A stretch of 64,000 nucleotides of DNA from Burkholderiales bacterium (GTDB lineage Bacteria; Pseudomonadota; Gammaproteobacteria; Burkholderiales; SG8-39): assembly GCA_027493935.1 (NCBI GenBank), contig JAOSJV010000010.1, positions 673,930 through 737,929 of the forward strand, in the 5' to 3' direction. The notes under the pieces were generated by a model. The model was given only the letters and a program-made list of their open reading frames with translations, was not told where the DNA came from and searched no databases. This document shows, in pieces, positions 1 through 9,009 of this stretch. A program made the position numbers and the translations under genes. Each line of letters begins with the position of its first letter. Position 1 is the stretch's first letter.

Positions 1-92
1 TACAGTTCGGCGGCCGCACTCACCGCCGCGGCCGGCGGCACGGTTGCGGCGAGCGCCAGCGCTAGCATCATCGCCGCACGCGCGCGCCTCAT
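1..92 (-). CDS. Exported protein, 5' part only (runs off the window)
   Basis: Only about 30 codons are present. They encode a classic Sec signal peptide: a short Arg-rich start (MRRARAAMM), a Leu/Ala hydrophobic core and an Ala-rich cleavage region. The ATG overlaps the nirJ TGA as ATGA, so the gene is the next member of the nir operon. An exported protein after nirJ could be NirN or another periplasmic cytochrome of heme d1 biogenesis, but nothing in the visible part decides that. Confidence 0.7.
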   Translation of the reverse strand, partial: MRRARAAMMLALALAATVPPAAAVSAAAEL

Positions 93-1288
93 GTCGCCGC
101 CGCCTTTCTGCGGCTATACGGCGACACCGACAATCGCGCGCGCTCGGGCGCGACGCCGATCTCCTCGTCGTCCAGGTAGCAGCCCGGGTCCTCCTCCCAC
201 GCGTCGCCGGTCAGGCTGCGCGCGCGGGTGCGGGTGTTCCCACCGCACACGTCGAAGTAGGCGCACGCGCCGCAGCGGCCCTTGATCGAGCGCGGGCTCG
301 CCTTGAGGCCCGCCATGATCGGGTCGGAGTCGTCCCGCCAGATCTCCGAGAAGGCCCGCTGGCGCACATTGCCGAGCGTGTAGTCCCACCAGTAGGTGTC
401 CGGATGCACGTCGCCGATGTTGTCGATGTTCGCGACGTTCACGCCGGAGCTGTTGCCGCCCCACTGCGCGAGCTTCGCGCGCACGTGCGCTTCCATGTGC
501 GGCAGGTTGCGCCGCACCCACAAGAGAAAGTACACGCCGTCGGCGTCGTTGTTGCCGGTCACGAACTCCTTTGCGAGACCGCGCGACTGGCGGTCCCAGC
601 ACGTGTCGAACAGGAGATCCATCGCGCGGCGCGTGGTGGCGAGGTAGGCGTCGTGCCGACGGTTCACGTTGCCTCGTCCGGCGTAATTCAGATGCGACAG
701 GTAGAACTTGTCGATGCCCTCGGACTCGGTCAGCGCGAGAAGCCATGGCAGGTCGTCGCGATTCGCCTCGGTCAGCGTGAAGCGAACGCCGATCTTGATG
801 CCGGCGTCGCGGCAGCGGCGCAGCGCGTCGATCGAGGCGTCGAACGCACCGGCCTTGCGCCGGAACCGGTCGTGGGTCGCGCGCCGCCCGTCCAGACTGA
901 TGCCGACGTAGTCGAAGCCGACCTCGGCGACGCGGGCCACGTGCGGCGCGTCCATCAGCGTGCCGTTGGTCGAGAGCGCGGTATAGAACCCCTCGGCTCT
1001 CGCGCGGTGCGCGATGTCGAAGATGTCTGGCCTGAGCAGCGGCTCGCCGCCGGAGAGAATGAGCACCGGCACGCCGAAGCGCTTGAGGTCGTCCATGACG
1101 CCGAACACCTCTGCGGTGGACAGCTCGCCCGGGAAGTCGATGTCGGCGGACACCGAGTAGCAGTGCCGGCACGTCAGGTTGCACCGCCGGATCAGGTTCC
1201 AGATCACCACCGGTCCCGGTGGATTGCGCTTCGGCCCCACCGGCGTCGGCGCTGCCAGCTCCTGCATGAATTGCGAGACGCGGAACAT
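89..1288 (-). CDS. nirJ: Heme d1 biosynthesis radical SAM protein NirJ
   Basis: NirJ acts on the didecarboxysiroheme intermediate, replacing propionate side chains with oxo groups during heme d1 synthesis in the cytoplasm. The radical SAM cluster motif CX3CX2C is visible as CNLTCRHC at residues 36-43 (of 399). A second Cys-rich region near the C-terminus (CGACAYFDVCGG, then PGCYL) fits an auxiliary SPASM-like cluster. The start MFRVSQF at 1288 is chosen because an AGGAGA Shine-Dalgarno lies about 8 bases upstream. Longer versions of the frame run into the palindromic repeat at 1300-1418. It follows nirH by 145 bases, mostly that repeat. Family identity is very secure from the motif and the nir context. 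Confidence 0.96.
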   Translation of the reverse strand: MFRVSQFMQELAAPTPVGPKRNPPGPVVIWNLIRRCNLTCRHCYSVSADIDFPGELSTAEVFGVMDDLKRFGVPVLILSGGEPLLRPDIFDIAHRARAEGFYTALSTNGTLMDAPHVARVAEVGFDYVGISLDGRRATHDRFRRKAGAFDASIDALRRCRDAGIKIGVRFTLTEANRDDLPWLLALTESEGIDKFYLSHLNYAGRGNVNRRHDAYLATTRRAMDLLFDTCWDRQSRGLAKEFVTGNNDADGVYFLLWVRRNLPHMEAHVRAKLAQWGGNSSGVNVANIDNIGDVHPDTYWWDYTLGNVRQRAFSEIWRDDSDPIMAGLKASPRSIKGRCGACAYFDVCGGNTRTRARSLTGDAWEEDPGCYLDDEEIGVAPERARLSVSPYSRRKAAAT

Positions 1289-1299
1289 CGCAGGTTTCT

Positions 1300-1418
1300 C
1301 CTTTTCCCCTCCTCTCCGAGGGGTGCCGGCGAAGCCGGCGGGGTGGTGACCGCCGATCGGGACTCGAGCCACCCCGGCTGCTTCGCAGCCACCCCTGCTC
1401 GAAAAGGAGGGGAAAAGG
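1300..1418. repeat. Palindromic intergenic element, family B, copy 1
   Basis: The ends are inverted copies of each other: CCTTTTCCCCTCCT at 1300-1313 and AGGAGGGGAAAAGG at 1405-1418. Inside lie two further inverted blocks, GCCGGCGAAGCCGGCGGGG and CCACCCCGGCTGC. A related element is at 27145-27260. The copy sits between nirH and nirJ inside the nir operon, and the nirJ ribosome binding site overlaps its edge. The transcript could fold into a long hairpin. Confidence 0.75.
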
Positions 1419-1433
1419 AACCAGGCAACGCCT

Positions 1434-1934
1434 TCACTCCGCTCTCAACCGCAACCCCGTCTTCTTCAGGATCCGCCTGCTGTAGAGCACCTCGTGCGCG
1501 CGCGCCGCGTCGCCGAGCAGCGCGGCGATCTCGCCGACGTGCGCGCCGACCTCGTCGCGCGTGCGGCCGTGGACCATCGCGAACAGGTTGTAGCGCCAGC
1601 GCGGCGGCACGCGCGGCCGGCGATAGCAGTGGCTCACGAACGCGAGCGCGCCCACCTGCGGGCCGAGCGCCGCAATGCGGTCGTCCGCGACGTCCCACAC
1701 CGACATGCCGTTCGCCGGGTAGCCGAGCGCGTAGTGGTTCGGCACCGCGGCGATGCGCCGGATCACGCCGAGCGACTTCATGCGGGCGAGCCGCGCCATC
1801 ACCTCCTCGGCCGACAGCCCGAGCGAGCGCGCCACCGCGTGGTAGGGCTCGACGGCGAGCGGCAGTCCGCCCTGCGTCGCGAGGATGATCGCGCGGTCGG
1901 TCTGATCCAGCCGGATCTCGGCGGGCGCGTTCAT
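1434..1934 (-). CDS. nirH: Heme d1 biosynthesis protein NirH (AsnC/Lrp-like)
   Basis: This is one of the four Lrp-like subunits (NirD, L, G, H) of siroheme decarboxylase, which removes two acetate carboxyls on the way to heme d1. The 166-residue product starts MNAPAEIRLDQTDRAI. It shows the N-terminal helix-turn-helix region and the family's ligand-binding motif (WRYNLFAMVHG). The ATG at 1934 lies just after the nirG stop codon (1937-1939), which is why it is preferred over the longer upstream frame. The RYNLF/MVHG pattern is shared with the C-terminal half of NirDL and marks it as the L/H type. Confidence 0.94.
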   Translation of the reverse strand: MNAPAEIRLDQTDRAIILATQGGLPLAVEPYHAVARSLGLSAEEVMARLARMKSLGVIRRIAAVPNHYALGYPANGMSVWDVADDRIAALGPQVGALAFVSHCYRRPRVPPRWRYNLFAMVHGRTRDEVGAHVGEIAALLGDAARAHEVLYSRRILKKTGLRLRAE

Positions 1935-1936
1935 TG

Positions 1937-2380
1937 CTACACGGCGATGCGCAGATCGAGGAAGTACTCGTCGAGCTTGGGCAGGTCGAGCACCGCGAGC
2001 CCCGTCTCCCGCTCGATGTCGGCGATCACGCGGGCAACCGCCTCGGGCCGCTCGCACGCAACCACGAACCACATATTGAGCGCGTGCTCGCGCTCGTAGT
2101 TGTGCGCCACTTCCGGGTGCGCGTTCACGAGCGCGGCCACGCGATCGAAATCCGCGGCCGGGACGCTCATCGCGGCGAGCGTGAAGGCGCCGCCCATCGC
2201 CGTCGCGTCGTACATCGGGCCGAAGCGCGTGAGCGCACCGTCGGCGAGCAGGCGCGCGATGCGCGCGAGGAGCGCGTCCTCCTCCACGTCGAGCGCGGCG
2301 GCCACCGGTGCAAACGGCCGCGCGGCGACCTCGACGCCGTGCTGCAGCCGGTTCACGACGGCGCGGTCGAGCTCATCCAT
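1937..2380 (-). CDS. nirG: Heme d1 biosynthesis protein NirG (AsnC/Lrp-like)
   Basis: This is a 147-residue Lrp/AsnC-fold subunit of the siroheme decarboxylase system. The D/G-type signature is visible: VAHNYEREHALNMWFVVAC, followed by a C-terminal half ending in LPKLDEYFLDL. The start overlaps the nirDL stop by 8 bases, so translation is probably coupled. It pairs with NirH in the same way that the two halves of NirDL pair with each other. Confidence 0.94.
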   Translation of the reverse strand: MDELDRAVVNRLQHGVEVAARPFAPVAAALDVEEDALLARIARLLADGALTRFGPMYDATAMGGAFTLAAMSVPAADFDRVAALVNAHPEVAHNYEREHALNMWFVVACERPEAVARVIADIERETGLAVLDLPKLDEYFLDLRIAV

Positions 2381-3413
2381 GGCGCAGCTCCGCCGGCACG
2401 CCGTAGCGCGCGCCCGTCTGCTTGAAGCGGCGCAGGCTGAACAGCGCTGCGTGCGGATGGTGCCCTAGCCCGTGGCGCGCCTCGATGCCGGCGAGCTTGC
2501 CGAGCACCTCCGGACGCGACCTGCCGTGCAGCATGCAGTACAGGTTGTAGCGCCAGTGCGGCGCAGCCCGCTCCCGCCGGTAGCACAGCGTGACTGCCGG
2601 CTCGTCGGCGAGCCCGCGCCCGACCGCGCTCACTTCCGCGTCGGGCACGTCCCAGACGCACATTGCGTTCGCGCCGAACCCGAGCTCGTGATGACGCACG
2701 ACGACGCCGAACCGCCGGATCAGCCCGAGGGCCTGCCAGGCGGCAAGCGTCTCCAGGACCGCACCCTCGCTCACCCCGGCGCGCCCCGCGAGCACCGCGA
2801 ACGGGCGCGGGACGAGGTCGAGTCCGTCCTGCAGCGCGGCGACCAGCCGCTGCCCCGACGGGCTGACCGCGATGCGCGGCGGCGGCCCGCCCGATACGCG
2901 CTTCGGAAGCTCGGCAGCGCCCGATCGACGGCCTGCCAGCGCGCGACCGTCCCCTGGCGCTGCGCGCCGGCCGGCGAGGTCGAAGCCGAGATCGATGTGG
3001 AACTCCTCCACGAGCGGCAGCGAGAGCACCTCGATGCCGGTCGTCTCGCCGATCGCGCGCAGCACCTGGCGCAACCGGCCCGCGTCGGGCGCGGCGGCGA
3101 CGAACCACAGGTTGAGCCGGTGTTCGCGCTCGTAGTTGTGGTTGACCTCGCGAAAGCCGGAGACGTAGCGCGCAACCGTGGCGAGCCGCCCGGCCGGAAC
3201 CGCCATCGCCGCCAGCGACGAGGCGCCGATCGCATTCGGGCGGAAGACCGCGCCGACCCGGCTGACCGCGCCGTGCGTCCTGAGCCGCGCGAGCGTCTCG
3301 AGCACCGAATCGCAGGATGTGCCCAGACGGCGGGCGATCGCGGCATACGGCTCGGACACCAGCGGGAAGTCGCGCTGGAAGTCGTTCAGCAGCCTGAACT
3401 CGAGCTCGCCCAT
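2373..3413 (-). CDS. nirDL: Fused heme d1 biosynthesis protein NirDL
   Basis: The product (346 aa) is two Lrp-like modules in one chain. Residues about 1-150 are NirD-like (NHNYEREHRLNLWFVAA). Residues about 185-346 are NirL-like (HWRYNLYCMLHGRSR). They are joined by a Gly/Arg/Pro-rich linker. The fusion is a siroheme decarboxylase unit, and NirDL fusions are known from other denitrifiers. The ATG at 3413 is preferred; a GTG six bases upstream overlaps the nirF stop, so the two genes are packed without a spacer. NirG and NirH follow as separate proteins, giving the full D-L-G-H set. Confidence 0.94.
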   Translation of the reverse strand: MGELEFRLLNDFQRDFPLVSEPYAAIARRLGTSCDSVLETLARLRTHGAVSRVGAVFRPNAIGASSLAAMAVPAGRLATVARYVSGFREVNHNYEREHRLNLWFVAAAPDAGRLRQVLRAIGETTGIEVLSLPLVEEFHIDLGFDLAGRRAAPGDGRALAGRRSGAAELPKRVSGGPPPRIAVSPSGQRLVAALQDGLDLVPRPFAVLAGRAGVSEGAVLETLAAWQALGLIRRFGVVVRHHELGFGANAMCVWDVPDAEVSAVGRGLADEPAVTLCYRRERAAPHWRYNLYCMLHGRSRPEVLGKLAGIEARHGLGHHPHAALFSLRRFKQTGARYGVPAELRHG

Positions 3414-3415
3414 GG

Positions 3416-4711
3416 TCACAGGCCGATCTTTCGCGCGCGCCAGGTGAAGAAGATCCCGCTCGGGCTCTGCGCCGGCAGCTCGGCGAGCTTGCGGAAGCTC
3501 GCCGTGTCGTAGACGACGACGCGGTGCGAATCGCGCGCCGAGATCCAGATCTGGTCGCCGCGCGCGGTGAATTCCATGTGCAGGACGGTCTTGCCGGGCT
3601 CGAGCGACTCCACCGGCGCGAGCGTGGCGACGTCGATCACCTGCACGACGCCGTTGCGCGGGAACGCGAAGTTGACCCACACCTGGCGGCCGTCCGGCCG
3701 CGCCATGACGAACACCGGTTGGCCGTGCACCGCGATCTCGGCGGTCTGCTTCCAGGTGCGCCGGTCGACCACCAGCACGGCGTGCCTGCCGATCGCCGGC
3801 AGGAAGGCATAGTCGCCGGCGATCGCCCAGCCGCGAAGATGCGGCATCTTGTAGACGGGCAGCTTCTCGCCGCCGCGGCCGTAGCCGTCGAGGATGCGCC
3901 GCACGCCGGCGTCGAGGTCTTGCATGTCGAGCAGCGCGAGGCCGTCCTCGCCGAACAGCCCCGCGATGTAATGCCTCCCGTCCGGGGTGATCAGCGCATC
4001 GTAGGGCAGGCTGCCGACGTTGGCGAACTTGCGCACCCGCGGGCGCCGCGGATCGGCCACATCGGCGACCCAGATCGCGTCGGCCTCGAACAGGCTGAAG
4101 ACGAACCGATCGCCCGGCGCGTCGGCGATGCCGACCACCTTCGCACGCTTGCCTTCGGACCCGTAGGTCGACGGGATCTCGGACAGGAGCTCGAGCGAGG
4201 CGGCGTCGAAGATCTTGACCCCGCCCGGATCGTAGTTCGCGACCGCGACGAGGCGACCGTCCTTGGAAATCGCGCCGCCGATCGAGTTGCCCGCCTGCAC
4301 CGTCCGGGCGAGCGTCCTGCGCGCGACGATGTCGATCTTCGTGAGACCGCCGTCGCGCCCGAACACGAATGCGTGCCGGCCGTCGGGCGAGTAGACGATC
4401 GCCGCGTGCGAGAGGTCGCCCAGGCCCTCGATGCGCGCGAGGCTCGCGTGCTTCGCCTGGTCCACCACCTGGACGCTGCCGGTGGCGCGCTCGATCACGA
4501 CACCGAGCCGGTCGGTGGACTGCGGCACCACCGGCGCGCAGGCCGCGAGGGCGAGCGCGGCGGCCGCGACCAGGAGCCCCCTAGGGAAGCTCTGAACAAC
4601 CTCGTCATTCCCGCGCGAGCAGGAATCCAGTGCAAGCGCAATCAACCGCTCCCAGGATGCCCGGTTTCGCTGGGATGACTTGATCAGAGGTTCCCTACTG
4701 GCGCGTCTCAT
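3416..4711 (-). CDS. nirF: Heme d1 biosynthesis protein NirF, with an inserted N-terminal segment
   Basis: NirF is a periplasmic eight-bladed propeller-like protein, related to the d1 domain of NirS, needed for a late step of heme d1 synthesis. The mature part contains repeated YSPDGRHAFVFGRDGG-type blades. A lipoprotein signal (ALALAAC, lipobox Cys at residue 58) is present but preceded by 44 residues. Thirty-eight of these (residues 7-44) are encoded by the TA-flanked repeat at 4584-4695. Removing the element plus one TA copy (114 bases) leaves MRRASRGLLVAAAALALAAC, a textbook lipoprotein signal. The ATG at 4711 overlaps the end of nirC by 17 bases. No alternative ATG, GTG or TTG lies between the element and the hydrophobic core, so either the long pre-sequence is tolerated or a start inside the element (a TTG at 4645) is used. 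Confidence 0.93.
   Translation of the reverse strand: MRRASREPLIKSSQRNRASWERLIALALDSCSRGNDEVVQSFPRGLLVAAAALALAACAPVVPQSTDRLGVVIERATGSVQVVDQAKHASLARIEGLGDLSHAAIVYSPDGRHAFVFGRDGGLTKIDIVARRTLARTVQAGNSIGGAISKDGRLVAVANYDPGGVKIFDAASLELLSEIPSTYGSEGKRAKVVGIADAPGDRFVFSLFEADAIWVADVADPRRPRVRKFANVGSLPYDALITPDGRHYIAGLFGEDGLALLDMQDLDAGVRRILDGYGRGGEKLPVYKMPHLRGWAIAGDYAFLPAIGRHAVLVVDRRTWKQTAEIAVHGQPVFVMARPDGRQVWVNFAFPRNGVVQVIDVATLAPVESLEPGKTVLHMEFTARGDQIWISARDSHRVVVYDTASFRKLAELPAQSPSGIFFTWRARKIGL
4584..4695. mobile_element. TA-flanked MITE-like palindromic element, family A, copy 1 (inside nirF)
   Basis: The 112-base element is bounded by TA at 4582-4583 and TA at 4696-4697. It has imperfect terminal inverted repeats (GGGAAGCTCTGA at the left, TCAGAGGTTCCC at the right). 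Inside are two hairpins: TCATTCCCGCG...GGAATCC and CCAGGATGCCC...GGGATGAC. TA target duplication and short inverted ends are what IS630/Tc1-mariner-type non-autonomous elements show. Element plus one TA is 114 bases, a multiple of three, so the nirF frame stays open. The right TA also belongs to the nirC stop codon TAG. Confidence 0.8.
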
Positions 4712-5075
4712 CGCGCAATCCGTTCTGCAGCTGATCCACGATCCAGGCCGCCTCCGCCTCGCTCACGAATGGCCGCCAGGGCGGCATCGCGGTGCCAGGC
4801 CGCCCGTTGACGATCGTGAGCGCGAGGCTCTCGGCCGGCTTGTCGCGCAGGGCGTCGGGCGTGAGCGGCGGCCCCAGCCCGCCTTTGAGCATCATGCCGT
4901 GGCAGGACCCGCAGTCCTGGCGCACGAGCGTGACGAGCTCGCGCTGCCGTTCCACGCGCGGTCCCGCGCCGCCGCCGGCAGCCGCAGCGGCCGTCACGGC
5001 GAGCGCGGCGGAGGTCACGATCAGGAGGGCTGGGAGGAGTCGCACGGCGCAGGTCACGGTCCGGATTACCGCCAT
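4695..5075 (-). CDS. nirC: Cytochrome c55X, NirC
   Basis: This small periplasmic c-type cytochrome has 126 residues. It has a signal peptide (residues about 1-32), one heme-binding CGSCH motif at 55-59 and a likely axial Met in GTAMPPW. NirC proteins donate electrons to NirS or take part in heme d1 maturation. The gene follows the nirS terminator by about 85 bases and overlaps nirF. The ATG at 5075 gives a good signal peptide; in-frame GTGs at 5057 and 5045 would also leave a hydrophobic core. Those matter because the Fnr-like box at 5102-5115 is unusually close. Confidence 0.93.
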   Translation of the reverse strand: MAVIRTVTCAVRLLPALLIVTSAALAVTAAAAAGGGAGPRVERQRELVTLVRQDCGSCHGMMLKGGLGPPLTPDALRDKPAESLALTIVNGRPGTAMPPWRPFVSEAEAAWIVDQLQNGLRDETRQ

Positions 5076-5101
5076 GATCCGGATTTGCGCCGCCGGCGAA
5101 T

Positions 5102-5115
5102 TTGATGCACCTCAA
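5102..5115 (-). promoter_or_regulatory. Candidate Fnr/Dnr box ahead of nirC
   Basis: The sequence TTGATGCACCTCAA matches TTGAT-N4-ATCAA with one mismatch. It lies between the nirS terminator and nirC. If it activates at the usual -41.5 spacing, transcription would start near 5067, just inside the annotated nirC ATG. Either nirC starts at an in-frame GTG further in, or the box works at another spacing. Confidence 0.45.
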
Positions 5116-5158
5116 GCACGCTGCACGGCACGCAACCGCGTTTCTCCCGCACACCGGC

Positions 5159-5184
5159 AAAAAAACGGGGGCGTCGCGTCCCCG
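5159..5184 (-). terminator. Rho-independent terminator after nirS
   Basis: Read on the minus strand, an 8-bp stem (CGGGGACG / CGCCCCCG with one G-U pair, 5166-5184) is followed directly by seven T (5165-5159). It sits 46 bases after the nirS stop, so most transcripts from the nirS promoter should end here. nirC-nirJ would need read-through or their own promoter. Confidence 0.85.
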
Positions 5185-5229
5185 CTTCCGCCGGCCGCGC
5201 GCGGCGGCCGGCTCCCCTTGCGAGCGCCC

Positions 5230-6990
<1,761 letters not shown>

Positions 6991-7034
6991 TCAGCGCGAT
7001 TGGAGATCAGGACGGATTCGCATTCACCTCGACC

Positions 7035-7076
7035 AATGTAGGGATACCCGGAGCGCCCGACCTTGACTTGCGTCAA
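7035..7076 (-). promoter_or_regulatory. nirS promoter with Dnr/Fnr box
   Basis: The perfect palindrome TTGACTTGCGTCAA lies at 7063-7076 (centre 7069.5). On the minus strand a -10-like TACATT lies at 7040-7035. A start near 7028 would put the box centre at -41.5, the class II position for Fnr-family activators, with a leader of about 50 bases to the nirS ATG. Confidence 0.8.
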
Positions 7077-7127
7077 ACAGCGTGCCGTCTGGAGCAGGAG
7101 GACATACCCTGACGCTGCCGCGCACGT

Positions 7128-8883
7128 TCAGCGCCCGGGGCGGCCGGCGTCGTCGGCCGGCGGATGCTCGTCGGGGATTCCTCCGGCGGCGGAGGGCTCC
7201 ATCGCCTGCACCAGCTCGCGCGCGCGCGAGGCCCGCTCGTGCCGCTTGCGGCGCTCGACCAGCGGCATGCACTTGTTGTTGTCGTAATAGGTCACCTGGC
7301 AGTCGAGGCAATAGTGGCACTCGTTGGCGTTGATCTCGCCGGTCTGGCGGATCGCGCTCACCTCGCACTCGCGCGCGCAGATCTGGCACGGCCGGCCGCA
7401 CTCCTTGCGCCGGCGCAACCACCAGTCGAACACGCGGAACCGCCCGGGGATCGAGAGCGCCGCGCCGAGCGGACAGAGGTACTTGCAGAAGAACTTGCGG
7501 TTTGCCGCCGCGATCGCGAGCAGCGCTCCGGCGTAGAGCAGGAACGGCCACTCGCGCTGGAACCGAAGGACGATCGTGGTCTTGAACGGCTCGATCTCGG
7601 CGAAGCGCGCCGCCTCGGTGAGCGACTGCAGCGAGATGCCGAAGAGCAGGATGAGCACCAGGTACTTCACCGCCGTCAGCCGCTCGTGCACCACCTCCGA
7701 GAAGTCGAGCTGGCGCACCCCGAGCCGCCGTGCGAGCTGGTTGCCGAGCTCCTGCAGCGCACCGTACGGGCACAGCCAGCCGCAGTACACGCCGCGGCCC
7801 CAGAGGAGCAGCGTGAGGGCGACGAAGCCCCACAGGATGAAGAGCATCGGATCGATCAGGAAATTCTCCCAGCGGAAGTCGTGCGTCACCGCATGCACGA
7901 AAGTGAGCACGTGAACCACCGAGAGCTGCGCGAGCGTGTACCAGCCGATGAAGAAGAGGGTGTAGAGCAGGAAGCCGCGCCGCACGTACCACAGCAGCGC
8001 GGGACGCCGCGCGAGCCAGTCCTGGAACACCAGGATCGCGGCGAGCGCGAGCAGCCCGAGCACCAGCAGCGCGATCCGGCCGGTGCTCTCGCGCCACACC
8101 TGTTTCCACAATGGCTCCGCCTCGAACGACTGCGCTTCGGAAACCGACGGCACGGCGCGCATCTGTACCGCCGGCGGCTGCGTCCGTGCCTGGGCGGCGG
8201 ACGCCGCTGCCGGCGGGGCGCGCGGTGCCGGCGGCTCGGCGGCTACCGTCCGCCCGGGCGGCGCGGCAGGCGTACCGACACTGGCGGGTGCCGGCGCCGC
8301 TTCGCCCCCCGGTCGCAGGCCGCGCGACTCCGCGACGATGCGCGCGGCGCGGGTGACGGTCGCGTTCTGGACCATGACCGTGATCGTCGCCCCGGAGATC
8401 GTATCCACGGCGACGTGGCCCGCGCGCGGCGCCCCGACCGTGATGTTGTCGAACACCGACTTTCCGACGTACTGGTCGGTGAACGCCTTCAGGCGCGCCT
8501 CCGAGATGCCGACGGCGAGGATCGGCTCCTGGTGCTCGACGATCGCGACCCCGGTGATGCGCCCGGCGAGATCGAAGCCGACCAGCGTATTGATCGGCTC
8601 GCCCGAATAGGCGGGGATCTGCACCACGTCGTTGGTGAGCAGCAGATAGCCGATCAGTCCCTCGGCGCGATAGACGGGCGCCGCGCGCGGCTCGCCCTCG
8701 AATGCGCCGAAACGGTCGGCCGCCGGAAAGAAGGCGCGCGCCTGTGGGAAGCGCGCCAGCGCGGATTCGGCGCGCGCGGCGCCGATCGCGCCGCACGCGA
8801 GCGCATACGCGATGAGCAGCGCCCCAGGGCACGCAGGGGCGCTCGGCGGCGCGGGAGCGATCTCGGCGGCATTCGGAGCGCAT
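7128..8883 (-). CDS. nirI: NirI/NosR-family membrane flavo-iron-sulfur protein (one frameshift near the N-terminus)
   Basis: The protein has an N-terminal hydrophobic signal or anchor and an FMN-binding periplasmic domain ([10 protein letters not shown]...[10 protein letters not shown]). A Pro/Ala linker follows, then several membrane helices with two CXXXCP motifs ([18 protein letters not shown]). The C-terminal Cys-rich cluster is [14 protein letters not shown] and CHYCLDCQ. NosR/NirI proteins pass quinol electrons across the membrane for N2O or nitrite reductase maturation. Placement in the nir cluster suggests NirI; sequence alone does not exclude NosR. The frame reaching back past 8627 has no start codon. 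Joining to the ATG at 8883 requires removing one base from the CCCC run at 8822-8825, giving 584 residues. A GTG at 8627 is the only uninterrupted start but would lose the signal and part of the FMN domain. Confidence 0.85.
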
Positions 8884-8911
8884 ATTGGAATGGCCCCCGC
8901 CCGGCGCGCCT

Positions 8912-8925
8912 TTGACGTGCGTCAA
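8912..8925. promoter_or_regulatory. Dnr/Fnr box 1 between nirI and nirE
   Basis: The perfect palindrome TTGACGTGCGTCAA is the nearer of two boxes to nirI. On the minus strand a -10-like CAATAT lies at 8887-8882, so a start near 8877 would place this box at about -41.5. That predicted start is just inside the proposed nirI ATG at 8883, so either the start codon or the promoter position needs correction. Confidence 0.7.
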
Positions 8926-8938
8926 ACGCGACGGCGAT

Positions 8939-8980
8939 TTGACCCGCGTCAAAGTCGCCTCCGGAGCGGCCACATAGATT
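8939..8980 (+). promoter_or_regulatory. nirE promoter with Dnr/Fnr box 2
   Basis: TTGACCCGCGTCAA at 8939-8952 (centre 8945.5) and a -10-like TAGATT at 8975-8980 predict a start near 8987. That gives the classic -41.5 spacing and a leader of about 23 bases before the nirE GTG. Confidence 0.75.
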
Positions 8981-9009
8981 GCAGGGACACGGTGGGCAGG
9001 AGAGATCGG

